A stretch of 64,000 bases of DNA, from contig CP012811.1 of NCBI GenBank assembly GCA_001936135.1, forward strand, positions 558,001 to 622,000, written 5' to 3'. The notes below the pieces were generated by a model. That model did not search any database and was not told the DNA's origin. It saw only the letters and a program-made list of their open reading frames with translations. Of this stretch, positions 9,852-21,400 are shown in pieces. The translations under genes and the position numbers were made by a program. The stretch's first letter is position 1, and each line of letters begins with the position of its first letter. Source of the DNA: Saccharomycopsis fibuligera x Saccharomycopsis cf. fibuligera (lineage: Eukaryota > Ascomycota > Saccharomycetes > Ascoideales > Saccharomycopsidaceae).

Positions 9852-12773
9852 CTAGACATACGCCAACATATTTCTGACTCTCTCTCTTACCTCATAAAAC
9901 AACTTACAAGGCACCCCTTCAACAACAAAATCACCTTCGCTAATTTTTCTAACACATACTTTCTCATCAATAACTAGCGTACCTTCTCCCTTAAATTCTG
10001 CTGTATGTTCTTCAAAATCATTATTATTGTTGGCCAAATGATTGTAGTTGGTACTGTAAATGTTTTTGAGCTCTTTTAATTTGATATCACCAATGGCGAG
10101 AGGAGTATGACGAAGACTTAGCATTTGGGAGGAATCTTCGGCAATAGCTTTTAAGCCAACACCTTCTTTGACTAACGAAATTTGTGCAGCGATTTCCTTT
10201 TCATTCTTCTTTTTGTTGTTATTATTTCTGCTTGCCCCATCATTTTCGTTTACCTTGCTTTCGTTTGAGAAATCTCTTTTCTCTGATTTCTTCTCCTCAT
10301 CTTCCTCATCTTCCTCATCCTTCATCTTTACATCCTCCTCCACTTCACTGAGCTTTTTGTTCTCTTTTTTACCAATGTCATCTTCCTCATTTTCAATCTC
10401 ATCGCGTTTCACAATTGTACCAATAACTTGGGCAATACTAAACCCACCGGTAATTTTTTGCCATTTAAGCCGACTAGAAAGTGAATCATCAAGCACAATC
10501 TCAAACGAGGCGACACTGTCGCTAATATCAATCTCTTGATTATTCTGCACTTCTATTAAATCAAACAAATTGCCGTTACTGCTATTACCATTTCCATTGC
10601 CGTTACAATTACCATTTCTATTACCAAAACTACTAGTCGCTAGGCTCTTGCTGCGATTTACCGCACTTAGTTGATTATACACCAAACTACTATTTTTTGC
10701 ACTAGTCAAGTCACTCAACAAAAGCAACTTTCTTGGCTTCAAAGACGGTACTATTAATGACAATGATCGTAAATCAACAAGTCCAGCCAAATCAACAAAT
10801 ACAAGCCCGCATTTGGTTAGTATTGATAAATGTTTAACCACTTGACGACGTGGCTCACTCAATGGAAGCAAATCTGTCATTTCGTCAGTCTTGGCTACTT
10901 TATCCTTGAGCTTTTTGTTACTCCCTGTACCGCGATGACCATAACCGTTTATGCTACCGTTGCCATTGTCACCAAAGCCAACCTTTTTGGAAGAAAGGGA
11001 ATCCTGGCCAAACCTGCGCTTTTCGCCAATTTTGTTTTGATTCACATTGTTGTTATTGAAATTTATGTTGTTATGATTATTATTATGAATGTTATTGTTG
11101 TTTGGAAAATCATACTTTGAATCCTTTTTGGCAAAATCTTTAGGATTGATTACCTCACCATAATCGTCAAACTTCCATCTTTTAGGCACGTATGGAAACA
11201 TACGATTCTTCCCCTTGGAATTGCGTACATCAATATCTAATGGTAAGTTTTCCTTTAAGTTTTCTTCTTTTTCCTTGCTAATCTTTTTCGCCTTCTTAGC
11301 CCTCTTGTGTGCTTCTTCGTTTACACCTTCATCGTCATCGTCCACGTCCTCATCCTCTTCCTCATCATCATCATCATCATCATTGTCATCCAATATATTA
11401 TCTCTATTGCTAATCTTAAGCAATTCATCTTCATTTTCCACCAAGCTAGCACTTCTCATCTTCTTGGCCAATTTCTGCTTGAGCTGTTTTTCTTCTTCGC
11501 GCCGTTGTTTAACACGTTCCTGATAATTTTCTAGCTCTTTGCCAAGCAAATACTCTTCAGCAATTTGGTCCACTTGCAAGTTACTCTGATACGGCACCGC
11601 TACCCCGTCTTCCACTTTACCGTTGTTTCTTTTTGCTGCTGCGGCTTCCCAATATTGATACAAGTCATGAGCTAACGTACCCTTTTCCGCTTTTTCCGTA
11701 AGCAATATTGTGGTGGTTGGATCATTACAAAGACGAATAAAACTTTCAAATGCTGGTGATCCAGATTCTAAGCCTGCACCGCAACAGAAAACCACTTTGG
11801 AACCTTGTAATCTTTCCAATTCAACATGGTCAATTATGGTTACTGTAGATGCTGCAAATGGCACTTTACCACGCGAATGCCATTCTTTAGTTACTGCCGG
11901 AGACATCCACTCTAACATGGATCCAGCATAAGTCAACGCTCTTGTACCGGTACGAGCCAACAAATAAACTTGGTATGGCAATGATCGTAAATGATCATCC
12001 ACCAAATGCACCAACTCGAGTAATCTTGATCCCAAAGAGATTGGTAAAAGAACGGTACCAGAATTTTGTAAAGTTGCATCTACCAAGCTTAAGAACTTCT
12101 CTACTCTTTTGTTGTAAGATAATGATGAGCCAATCATGGCACTAGTGATAAACACCAGAGGCCTAGCGAGCATAGGAAGTGGATTACCATTTTCTTGTTG
12201 TAGCAAATGAGCACCTTCTAAATATGAGTCTTTTGAATGATTCCAAGCGGGAGCATATATAATTTTTTCACTATTTTTGTTGAATAACCAAATTATACCA
12301 CCAAGAGAATGGCCCGCATTGATGGCAGTGATAGTCAAATTGTCAAATTTTCCACGCAAAGTGGTGCTTTGGTTATGTTTCAATGGGACAATGCTATCAA
12401 AAGCTTCTTCAATATCATTAATTTCAAGCTGATAATCTATCACTGGGCCCACAATACCACTAGCACGATATGATTCAATAGTTTCCACTCTGCCTAAATT
12501 GGACACCGGTGCGGTACTGTACACAGGAATAGATCTCAACGTTGGGTTTTTCTTGAAAAGATATGCAAAAGCACCAAGAAATGCCATTGATGGATGGCTA
12601 AGTAGAATTAAGTCAATGGAAGTGATTATCGACTCAAGGTAGGATAAGTCTGCTTTGGTGTCCCATCCGGGGTCCACAAGAATGCGGATATCATTTTCAA
12701 AAGTGAGCAACGCCGAACGGATCAGAGCACTGGCTAGCTGCTCGGGCGGCACAAGAGATGTAAAGGTAAACAT
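9852..12773 (-). CDS. CFT2: Cleavage and polyadenylation factor subunit Cft2 (CPSF100)
   Basis: 973 residues. The N-terminus is a metallo-beta-lactamase/beta-CASP fold: ILVDPGW near residue 32, DLILLSHPS, NLGRVETI, and a degenerate active site (AGHSLGG), consistent with the catalytically inactive CPSF100 rather than the nuclease Ysh1/CPSF73. The beta-CASP region continues to about residue 400 (SMLEWMSP, HDLYQYWE). A long insert with acidic runs (Asp/Glu around residues 465-490), Asn-rich stretches and lysine clusters separates it from the C-terminal domain (about residues 620-973), as in yeast Cft2. It acts in the nuclear CPF complex that recognises and cleaves mRNA 3' ends. Length is somewhat above the Saccharomyces protein (859). 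The start is the first ATG. Confidence 0.9.
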   Translation of the reverse strand: MFTFTSLVPPEQLASALIRSALLTFENDIRILVDPGWDTKADLSYLESIITSIDLILLSHPSMAFLGAFAYLFKKNPTLRSIPVYSTAPVSNLGRVETIESYRASGIVGPVIDYQLEINDIEEAFDSIVPLKHNQSTTLRGKFDNLTITAINAGHSLGGIIWLFNKNSEKIIYAPAWNHSKDSYLEGAHLLQQENGNPLPMLARPLVFITSAMIGSSLSYNKRVEKFLSLVDATLQNSGTVLLPISLGSRLLELVHLVDDHLRSLPYQVYLLARTGTRALTYAGSMLEWMSPAVTKEWHSRGKVPFAASTVTIIDHVELERLQGSKVVFCCGAGLESGSPAFESFIRLCNDPTTTILLTEKAEKGTLAHDLYQYWEAAAAKRNNGKVEDGVAVPYQSNLQVDQIAEEYLLGKELENYQERVKQRREEEKQLKQKLAKKMRSASLVENEDELLKISNRDNILDDNDDDDDDEEEDEDVDDDDEGVNEEAHKRAKKAKKISKEKEENLKENLPLDIDVRNSKGKNRMFPYVPKRWKFDDYGEVINPKDFAKKDSKYDFPNNNNIHNNNHNNINFNNNNVNQNKIGEKRRFGQDSLSSKKVGFGDNGNGSINGYGHRGTGSNKKLKDKVAKTDEMTDLLPLSEPRRQVVKHLSILTKCGLVFVDLAGLVDLRSLSLIVPSLKPRKLLLLSDLTSAKNSSLVYNQLSAVNRSKSLATSSFGNRNGNCNGNGNGNSSNGNLFDLIEVQNNQEIDISDSVASFEIVLDDSLSSRLKWQKITGGFSIAQVIGTIVKRDEIENEEDDIGKKENKKLSEVEEDVKMKDEEDEEDEEKKSEKRDFSNESKVNENDGASRNNNNKKKNEKEIAAQISLVKEGVGLKAIAEDSSQMLSLRHTPLAIGDIKLKELKNIYSTNYNHLANNNNDFEEHTAEFKGEGTLVIDEKVCVRKISEGDFVVEGVPCKLFYEVRERVRNMLAYV

Positions 12774-14073
12774 TTATAACTGTTCCCTTATAGTACTTAT
12801 TGGGTGGTTGGATATGTGTGGTGGTGGTTGTGATACTTTAGATCCTCATATACTTGCTTCCCTTTCTGTTTTATTCAGTCCATCTGTTTTATTTATTTTC
12901 CATGTTGGAGTGCAAAGCATGAAGTTTTTCGACTATCAAGATTATGTAAGCGGCTACAGTCGGGGCTCATAATTAGAGCTGGTTGTGCGTTTAGGATGTT
13001 GTGTGCTGTACTTTGATGTATAATGATGTATGTATCATCACCTTAAAGCAGTTAATGTTGTGTGTCTTATTATGAAGCAGGTAGTTTATCACAACGTATT
13101 ATAATGTTGTGTTCCAAGATTTTACAGTACACAAGTGCCAATTATTCAAAAGATGTGGGCCATGTGTATTTTTGTGATACAATAGATCAAAGTGCAACAT
13201 AGGCTATCAGCATCACGCCTCACTATTTCACATGAAACTATGACCAGTGTTTATATTGAAAAGTTTATTCTGCAGAGAAGTGATTTGGAAAACGTTACAT
13301 AAAGGAAATTCGGGAAAATATGCATATTGACAAGCGGTGCAAGCCATATAAGTGACTGACAGAATTTTGAATTGCTTAAATGATTGGCGAAAGCAAGCAT
13401 AAATTGTGAGGAAAAAAATACAAATTTTTAGAGCATAAATCGTACACTGTATTGTTGAGTTTTTTGACCTAAAATATCACTGCATACTTATTTTGCATCT
13501 TATAAAGTTTTAAGCCTACAAAAAAAAATGAAAAACCGCAATATTTAAATTTTTAAATAATGCTTTCATTATAAATTAAAAACAGTATATTGTAATAAGC
13601 GTCTAATAAACAGTTTGGCAACATTTTCCTGTTCCCGTTTATATTAACGTTAAATAAAGGTAAAAGCACAGTTACCTATCTAGCTTGAGAATAAGTTCTT
13701 ACTTACTTTCTTTTTAGACCCTTGCCTTATAATTTTCGCTTGATGCAACAATTGTTTTCATGACTACGATTGCTAATTGATGCATCGTCCGAGAAGAGAG
13801 TGCGGCAAGAAAGAGAGAATACTTCTACTCCAATTAGCTCATAGATTTGGCTTATACCATATTTGCTGGGCTAGGGTGTTTTCGTGATGTTGCGATTCCC
13901 ATAGGCTTTCCACTTCATTAAAATTTGGTACTGTTATACCACTGCGGCGGACACTTTGAAGAAAAAACAAGCGCTGGATCATATAAACACAGGAACTTAG
14001 CATTCCGCTACAAGTCTACACACCAGTGTATGCCACCAATATACCCATTCATCCATCCATCACACCACCAGAC
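12774..14073. promoter_or_regulatory. Long divergent intergenic region CFT2 / DCN1
   Basis: A 1.3-kb region between divergent start codons, unusually long for two housekeeping genes. It contains a palindromic TTTCACATGAAA near 13227-13238, which resembles the inositol/choline response core (CATGTGAAA) of yeast lipid genes, but it lies far from FAS2. Short repeats of GATGTAT/ATGTTGTGTG occur at 13010-13110. No frame with protein character and no RNA gene was recognised, although an undetected non-coding RNA is possible. Confidence 0.35.
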
Positions 14074-15057
14074 ATGGTACGTATTCTGATAAATAATATT
14101 ATTTCCGCTGAATCATGACAATCCCCCTAACAGTTTGCAGGCAGATCACAGAGAGCTCAAGCAGCAGTTCGCAGACGTCACTGGCAGCACCACCTCGGTG
14201 GCCCAATACTGGTTGGGCAAACATAGCTGGGACCTAGCTCAAGCTACCAACGCTTACTTTCTGAAATATGGCAGCAGTGCGCCTCCAGCAAAGCGCACTA
14301 AACTGAATAACAGTCATATTGCTGCTATTTTTGATAAATACAAGGGTATGTATGGCACTTCTACTATTTTTATGATAACAACTACTACTAGTCAATGGAA
14401 AAGTTCGATACTAACTACTAATTATTTTACAGACAATGAGACAGGAAATATAGAAATCGAGGGGACAATTCAGTACTTAGAAGACCTTGGATATGATGCG
14501 GAAGATCCAGTGGCTCTTGTGTTGGCATACTTCTTGGAGAGTCCCAGCACTGGTGTTTTCAAGAAAGACTCGTTTATAAATCAATGGTCTCACAAAAAGT
14601 ACGTATTCTTATTAGCATTTCATCATTCTTCCAATGCCAATAGATGAACCCTACTAACAATAGCAGCGCGGAAACGATTTCTGAAATGAAAAGCGTTCTA
14701 AGCAATTTCAAGATCAAGCTTGCCCATGATGACGAATTCTTGAAACAAGTGTATGATTTTACCTTCGGATTCATTATTGAAGGCAGCCAAAAAAAAATTT
14801 CTCATGAAGACGCGGTCTTGTACTGGCAACTTTTGCTCAGTGATCGCTTCCCACGCGAAGTAAAACTCTGGACAGAATATATTTATGAAGACTGGCAGAA
14901 ACCTATTTCTAGAGACGCTTGGAATATGTTCTTTTTATTTTTAAAAGAATCTTTCAGTACTGATCCTCAGCTCCAGAACTACGACGAGGCAGCAGCATGG
15001 CCCAGCATCATTGATGGGTTTGTAGAGTGGCTGAGAGAGAACAACATGTTAAACTGA
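14074..15057 (+). CDS. DCN1: Dcn1, cullin neddylation co-E3, four exons
   Basis: Spliced from 14074-14076, 14141-14345, 14433-14598 and 14667-15057 (254 residues). Introns begin GTACGT, GTATGT and GTACGT and carry CTAAC branch points at 14127-14131, 14411-14415 and 14654-14658. The first exon is only the ATG. The N-terminus is a UBA domain (ADHRELKQQFADVTG..., residues 2-45). The rest is the PONY/cullin-binding domain with IEGTIQYLEDLGYDAEDP and the C-terminal AWPSIIDGFVEWLRE. Dcn1 binds Ubc12 and the cullin Cdc53 and promotes Rub1 transfer. The third intron ends in TAGCAG, so acceptors at 14663 and 14666 both keep frame; 14666 is preferred on branch-point distance. Identification is firm; exon edges are inferred from consensus sites and homology. 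Confidence 0.9.
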
Positions 15058-15424
15058 TTGTTCAAAAGGTAATTCAAGTAGCTGACATTTAATAAACGGA
15101 TATTCTTAAGACAAGGATTGCGGTAGATGGTGTTGTCCATAGTCTTGTAGTGTTCCCAAAGTTGTTAATCCTTGCAGCTAAAGGTTACGAGCCCATTCAC
15201 CGCCAACAATCCCAACCGCCAGCCCCAGTGCTCAACAAATGCTCATCGCCAGCTTGTCTCGTTTTTTTTTTGTTTTTTTCTGTTGAGCTCAGCGCCTAAA
15301 TATATTGAACCGACATCCTTCTTGTTGTTATTTATCTCTCTTTTTCTTCTCTCTTGCTTCCCTTCCAGAAGTACGCTCCAGTACATTATACCAACACAAC
15401 TAATAATAAAAAGATTACTTCACA
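15058..15424. promoter_or_regulatory. FAS2 upstream region
   Basis: This 367-bp stretch precedes the FAS2 ATG. The last 180 bp are pyrimidine-rich (T/C tracts at 15255-15365) and end in CACAATG, typical of the leader of a strongly expressed yeast gene. I could not pick out a clear inositol/choline element within it. Confidence 0.45.
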
Positions 15425-18400
15425 ATGCGTGCTGAAGTTGAACAAGAACTTGCACACGTTCTTCTTACCGAACTTTTGGCTTACCAGTTCGCCTCTCCTG
15501 TCAGATGGATTGAAACCCAAGATGTTATCTTGAGAGACTACAAGTCTGAAAGAATCATTGAAATTGGTCCTTCTCCAACCTTGGTTGGTATGGCTAAGAG
15601 AACTTTAAGCAAGTACGAAGCCTTTGATCAAGCTTTGAACATCAATCGTGAGCTTTTGAGTTACTCTAACGACAAGGACTCTATCTACTATGCTGCTGGC
15701 GATGCTGCTCCTGCTCCAAAGGCTGCTCCTGCTCCAAAGGCTGCTCCTGCTCCAAAGGCTGCTCCTGCTCCTGCTCCAGCCCCTGCTCCAACTCCAGCTG
15801 CTGCTCCAGCCCCAGCCGCCGCCGCAGGTCCAGTCGCTGACGAAGGTATCAAGGCTGCTTACTTAGTGCAGGTCCTTGTTGCCAACAAGTTGAAGAAACC
15901 AATCTCCGACGTTCCAATGAATAAGTCCATTAAGGAGTTAGTTAACGGTAAATCTACTGTTCAAAACGAAATTTTAGGTGACTTAGGTAAAGAATTTGGT
16001 TCTACCCCAGAAAAACCTGAAGACACTCCATTGGCAGACTTGGCTGAACAATTCCAAGATTCCTTCAGTGGCCAATTGGGTAAAACTTCCAGCACTTTGG
16101 TCAGCAAGTTGATTAGTTCCAAGATGCCTGGTGGTTTCTCTTTGACTGTTGCCAAAAAATATCTTGAAACAAGATTTGGTTTGGGTCCATTGAGACAGGA
16201 CGCTGTTTTGTTGACCACTGTTGTCAATGAACCAGGTGCTCGTTTGGGTTCCGAAGCTGATGCTAAAGCTTACCTTGACGATGTTGCCCAAAAATACGCT
16301 TCCGCTAACGGTGTTACTTTGGGAAGCCCTGCAGCCGCTGCGGCTGCTCCAGCTGCTGCTCCAGCTGCTGGTGGTGCTCCTGCAGGTCCTGTTGTTGCTA
16401 TTCCAGATGAACCGGTCAAGGCTCAATTGTTGCTTCACGTTCTTGTTGCAAACAAGTTGAAAAAACCTTTGGATCAAGTTCCATTATCCAAATCCATTAA
16501 AGACTTGGTCAATGGTAAATCTACTGTTCAAAACGAAATTTTGGGTGACTTGGGTAAAGAGTTTGGCGAAACTCCTGAAAAACCAGAAGAGATCCCATTA
16601 TCGGAGTTGGCAGAACAATTCCAGGACTCTTTCAATGGTCAATTAGGTAAGACTTCTAGTACCTTGATTAACAAATTGTTCTCTGCTAAATTCCCTGGTG
16701 GTTACAGTATTGGTGTTGCTAGAAAATACCTCGAAGCCACTTATGGTTTGGGTGCCAGCAGACAAGATGCTGTCTTTTTGGTTGCCTTAGCTAACGAACC
16801 AGCTGCTAGATTAGGCGGTGAAGCTGATGCTAAGTCTTTCTTGGATGCTTCTGCTTCCAAATACGCTTCCGTTTCCGGTATCTCTCTTTCCTCTGGTGGT
16901 GCTGGTGGTTCTGCCGGTGCTGGTGGTGCAGTTATTGACACTGCTGCTCTTGAAGAAATCACCAAGGACCAAAAGTTTATGGCTAGACAGCACTTGAAGA
17001 TTTTGGCTAGATACTTGAAGATTGACTTAAAGGATGGCGAAAAAGAATATATTAAGCAAAAGAAGGCCAACGAATTGTTGCAAAAAGAATTAGACTTCTT
17101 GTCTGAAGAATTGGGTGAAACTTTTGTTTCTGGTATCAAGCCATCTTTTTCTGCTAAAAAAGCTAGAATCTACAACTCTTACTGGGCTTGGGCTCGTCAA
17201 GATGTTTTGTCCATGTACTATGAGATAATTTTTGGTAACTTAAGCGAAAAGAATATTAACAGAGACATTATTGCCAAGTGTCTTAGTATCATGAACAGAG
17301 CTAGTCCAGAATTGATCAAGTTTATGGAGTACTTCCTTAATGTTGTTGCTAACGAAAAGGCCACTAACTCCAAGGAATCTAATAACAACTACGAGTTGGC
17401 CAAGAGATTAGGTGCCGAATTGATCAAGAATTGTAAACAAGTTCTCAACCAAGATCCAGTTTTCAAAGATGTCAGATACCCAACCGGCCCAAAGACCAGG
17501 GTCAACGAAAAGGGTGACATTATCTTTGAAGAAGTTAGAAGGGAAAATATCAGAACTCTTGAAAACTATATCAGAGTCATTGCTCAAGGTTCTGAATTGA
17601 CCAAGAAGACTGCTTTGAACCAAGTTACTAGCTCTGCTTCTTCTGACGACTACCAAGTCATTGATGATGAAGACTATGACTCTGCTTCCGATGAAGTTGC
17701 CTCCTTGTCCAGTTTCTCTTCCATAAACAACCCAGTCTCCAAGACCGTTCCATCAGACAGAAACCCATTCTTGTTTATGCAAAAGAAAAATGCTTATGGT
17801 GAATGGGTCTACGATCACCAATTGACTTCCACTTATTTGGATGTTTTGGAAAACATTGCTGTTAACGGTGCTTCTTACAACAAAACCGTTTTGTTGACTG
17901 GTGCCGGTAAAGGCTCTATTGGTGCTGAAATCTTGAAGGGTTTGTTGCAAGGTGGTGCTACCGTTATTGTCACTACTTCTCGTTTCTCCTTGCAAGTTAC
18001 TCAGTTTTTCCAAAACATTTACAAGAATTACGGTTCTAAGGGTGCCAAGTTGATTTTGGCTCCATTCAATCAAGGTAGTAAAGCCGATTGTCAACATTTG
18101 ATTGATTTCATCTATGGTGACTTGAAACTTGACTTGGACGCTATTATTCCATTCGGTGCTATCCCAGAACAAGGTATTACTGCTGCTTCTATCGATTCCA
18201 AGTCCGAACTAGCTCACCGTATTATGTTGACCAACATTTTACGTCTTTTGGGTAATGTCAAGTCTGCTAAGGAATCTAGAGGTATCAACACTAGACCAGC
18301 TCAACTTTTGTTGCCAATGTCTCCAAACCACGGTTTGTTTGGTAATGATGGATTGTACTCTGAATCTAAGATTGGCTTGGAAACTCTTTTGAACAAATGG

Positions 18401-21400
18401 GATTCTGAAGACTGGAAGAACTATGTTACTGTTACCGGTGCCGTCATTGGTTGGACCAGAGGTACTGGTTTGATGGCTGTTTCCAACATTGTTGCTGAAA
18501 AAATCGAAAGTCATGGTGTCAGAACTTTCTCTCAACAAGAAATGGCTTTTAACTTGTTGGGTCTTTTGACAGATGAGATTTCTGAAAAATGTGAGGAATT
18601 TACTCTTAAGGCTGACTTGAATGGTGGTTTTGAAAAACTTTCAAATTTGAAGGAGATCAATCATCTCGCTAGAGACAAGTTGCTTGAAGAAGCTGCTGTC
18701 AAGAGACAGGTTGCTATTGAATCTTCCTTGGATCACAAATCTGTTTACGGTGCTGATGGTGAATTCAAGAGAAAGACTGTTAAGCCAAGAGCTAACGACA
18801 AATTTGCCTTCCCAACTCTTAAATCGTACAAGGATGTTAAGGACTTGTCTCCTCATTTGAAGGGCTTGCTTTCTTTAGAAAACGTTGTTGTTATTACTGG
18901 TTTCGGTGAAGTTAACCCACATGGTAGTGCTGAAACCAGATGGGAAATTGAATCTACTGGTGAATTCTCCCTTGAAGGCTGCATTTACTTGGCTAACATT
19001 ATGGGCCTTATTAAGTTTGATCCAAAAACTTCTGGATGGGTTGATGCTAAATCTGGTAAACCTGTTGAAGAAGCATCTATCAAGAAGGTTTATGAAGAAA
19101 CTATCTTAGAACACACCGGTATCCGTTTGATTGAACCAGAATTGTTTAACGGTTATGATCCAAACAACAAGCAGTTCATCCAAGAAGTCGTCTTGCAACA
19201 TGACTTGGAAGCCTTTGAATCTTCTGAAGAAGATGCGTTGCACTTTAAGCAAGAACACAAAGAATTTTGTGAAATTTTCCCATTGGGTGACAGTGGTGAA
19301 TACCAAGTCTTCATGAAGAAGGGTGCTAAATTGTATATTCCAAAAGCTTTGCGTTTTGATAGATTGGTTGCTGGTCAAATTCCAGCTGGTTGGGATGCTA
19401 AGAAATATGGTATTTCTGATGATATTATCAGTCAAGTTGACCCAATTACCTTATTTAACTTAGTTTCTACCATTTCTGCCTTCATCAAGTCTGGTATTAG
19501 AGACCCTTACGAATTGTACAAGTATGTTCACGTTTCCGAAATTGGTATCTGTACCGGTTCTGGTATGGGTGGTGTGTCTGCTCTTAGAGGTATGTTCAGA
19601 GAAAGATTTTTGGAACAGCCAGTTCAAAATGATGTCTTGCAAGAATCTTTTATCAACACCATGTCTGCTTGGGTTAATATGTTGCTTTTGTCTTCTTCTG
19701 GTCCTATCAAGACCCCGGTTGGTGCTTGTGCTACTGCTGTTGAATCCGTTGACTCTGGTGTTGAAACCATTCTTAGCGGTAAAGCCAAGATTTGTTTAGT
19801 TGGTGGTTACGATGACTTCCAAGAAGAAGGCTCTTATGAATTCGCAAATATGAATGCTACTTCCAACAGTGTTGAAGAATTGGCCGCTGGTAGAACCCCA
19901 CAAGAAATGTCTCGTCCATGTACTTCCACCAGAAACGGTTTCATGGAATCTCAAGGTGCCGGTGTGCAAATCATTATGACTGCCGAATTAGCTCTTCAAA
20001 TGGGATTACCAATTTATGGTATTATTGGTATGACCGCTACCGCTTCTGACAAGATTGGTAAATCCGTTCCTGCTCCAGGTCAAGGTGTCTTGACTGTTGC
20101 TAGAGAATCTCATGCTGGTAACAACTCTAAGTTCATTTTGAACCCAGCTTACAGAAAGAGACAATTGGACAGAAGAATCAGAGCCATTAATGAAACTTTG
20201 GAAGATGAAATTATGGAAATCCAAGCTTCTGAAGAACAAGACAAAGACATTTTAATTGACGAAGCTAAGCAATTAGCAATTAACCAAATTGAAGAAGCTA
20301 AGAGATTCTTCGGTAACGATTTCTACAAAAAGGATGCTAGAATTTCTCCACTTAGAGGTGCTTTGGCTACTTTCGGCCTTACTGTTGATGATATTTCCAT
20401 TGCTTCTTTCCACGGTACTTCTACCAAAGCTAACGACAAGAATGAGAGTGATGTCATCCACAATATCCTCGGCCACTTGGGTCGTTCTGAAGGTAACCCA
20501 GTGTTTGGTATTTTCCAAAAATACCTTACTGGTCATCCAAAGGGTGCTGCTGGTGCTTGGATGCTTGATGGTGTTTTGCAATCTCTTAACTCTGGTATTG
20601 TTCCAGGTAACAGAAACTTGGATAATGTTGATGATGAATTGCAAAAGTTCAGCAACATTCTTTATACTAGTGAAACTATTAAGACTGATGGTCTAAAGGC
20701 TGGTATTGTCACTTCTTTCGGTTTTGGTCAAAAAGGTGCTTTTGCTTTGGTTATCAGTCCAGACTATCTTTACGCTGCTCTTGACGAACAACAATATAAT
20801 GCTTATGTTGAAAAAGTCCAAGCTAGAGAACAAAGTGCTTACTCTCACTACCATGAATCCATTGTTCACGACTCTTTGTTTGCTGAAAAACAGCATGCTC
20901 CATATGACAAATCTATTGAACAAAATGTTTACTTGGATCCATTAATTAGAGTCTCTCAAGGTAAAGAAGGTTTGGAATACCACAAGAAGGATGTTCAAAG
21001 CACAGCATATTTGAACACTGATGCTACCACCAAAGCATTGGCTCAATTGACTGCTGACCAAAAGAACGTTGGTGTTGACGTTGAACAAATTGACAGTATT
21101 AACATTGACAATGACACCTTCCTTGAACGTAACTTTACGGATGCTGAAATTGCTTATTGCAAGCAATCCCCATCTCCTAAATCATCCTTTGCTGGTACTT
21201 GGTCTGCCAAAGAAGCAGTTTTCAAGTCATTGAGAACTAAATCTCTTGGTGGTGGTGCTGCTATGAAGGATATTGAGATTGTCCGTGAAAACGGTATTCC
21301 TTCAGTCAAGTTGGCTGGTGAAGCCGCAACCAGGGCAGCTGATGCCAACATTCAAAACTTCAAGGTCAGCATTAGTCACGATGACGTTCAAGCTGTTGCT

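Noticed and set aside
10168-11534. Ser/Phe-rich plus-strand frames inside CFT2
   Set aside because: They are the complement of the Asp/Glu-rich and Lys-rich codons of CFT2 and not independent genes.
13227-13238. TTTCACATGAAA as an inositol/choline element for FAS2
   Set aside because: It is 2.2 kb upstream of FAS2 with DCN1 in between, so a role in FAS2 control is unlikely; it could be a chance palindrome.
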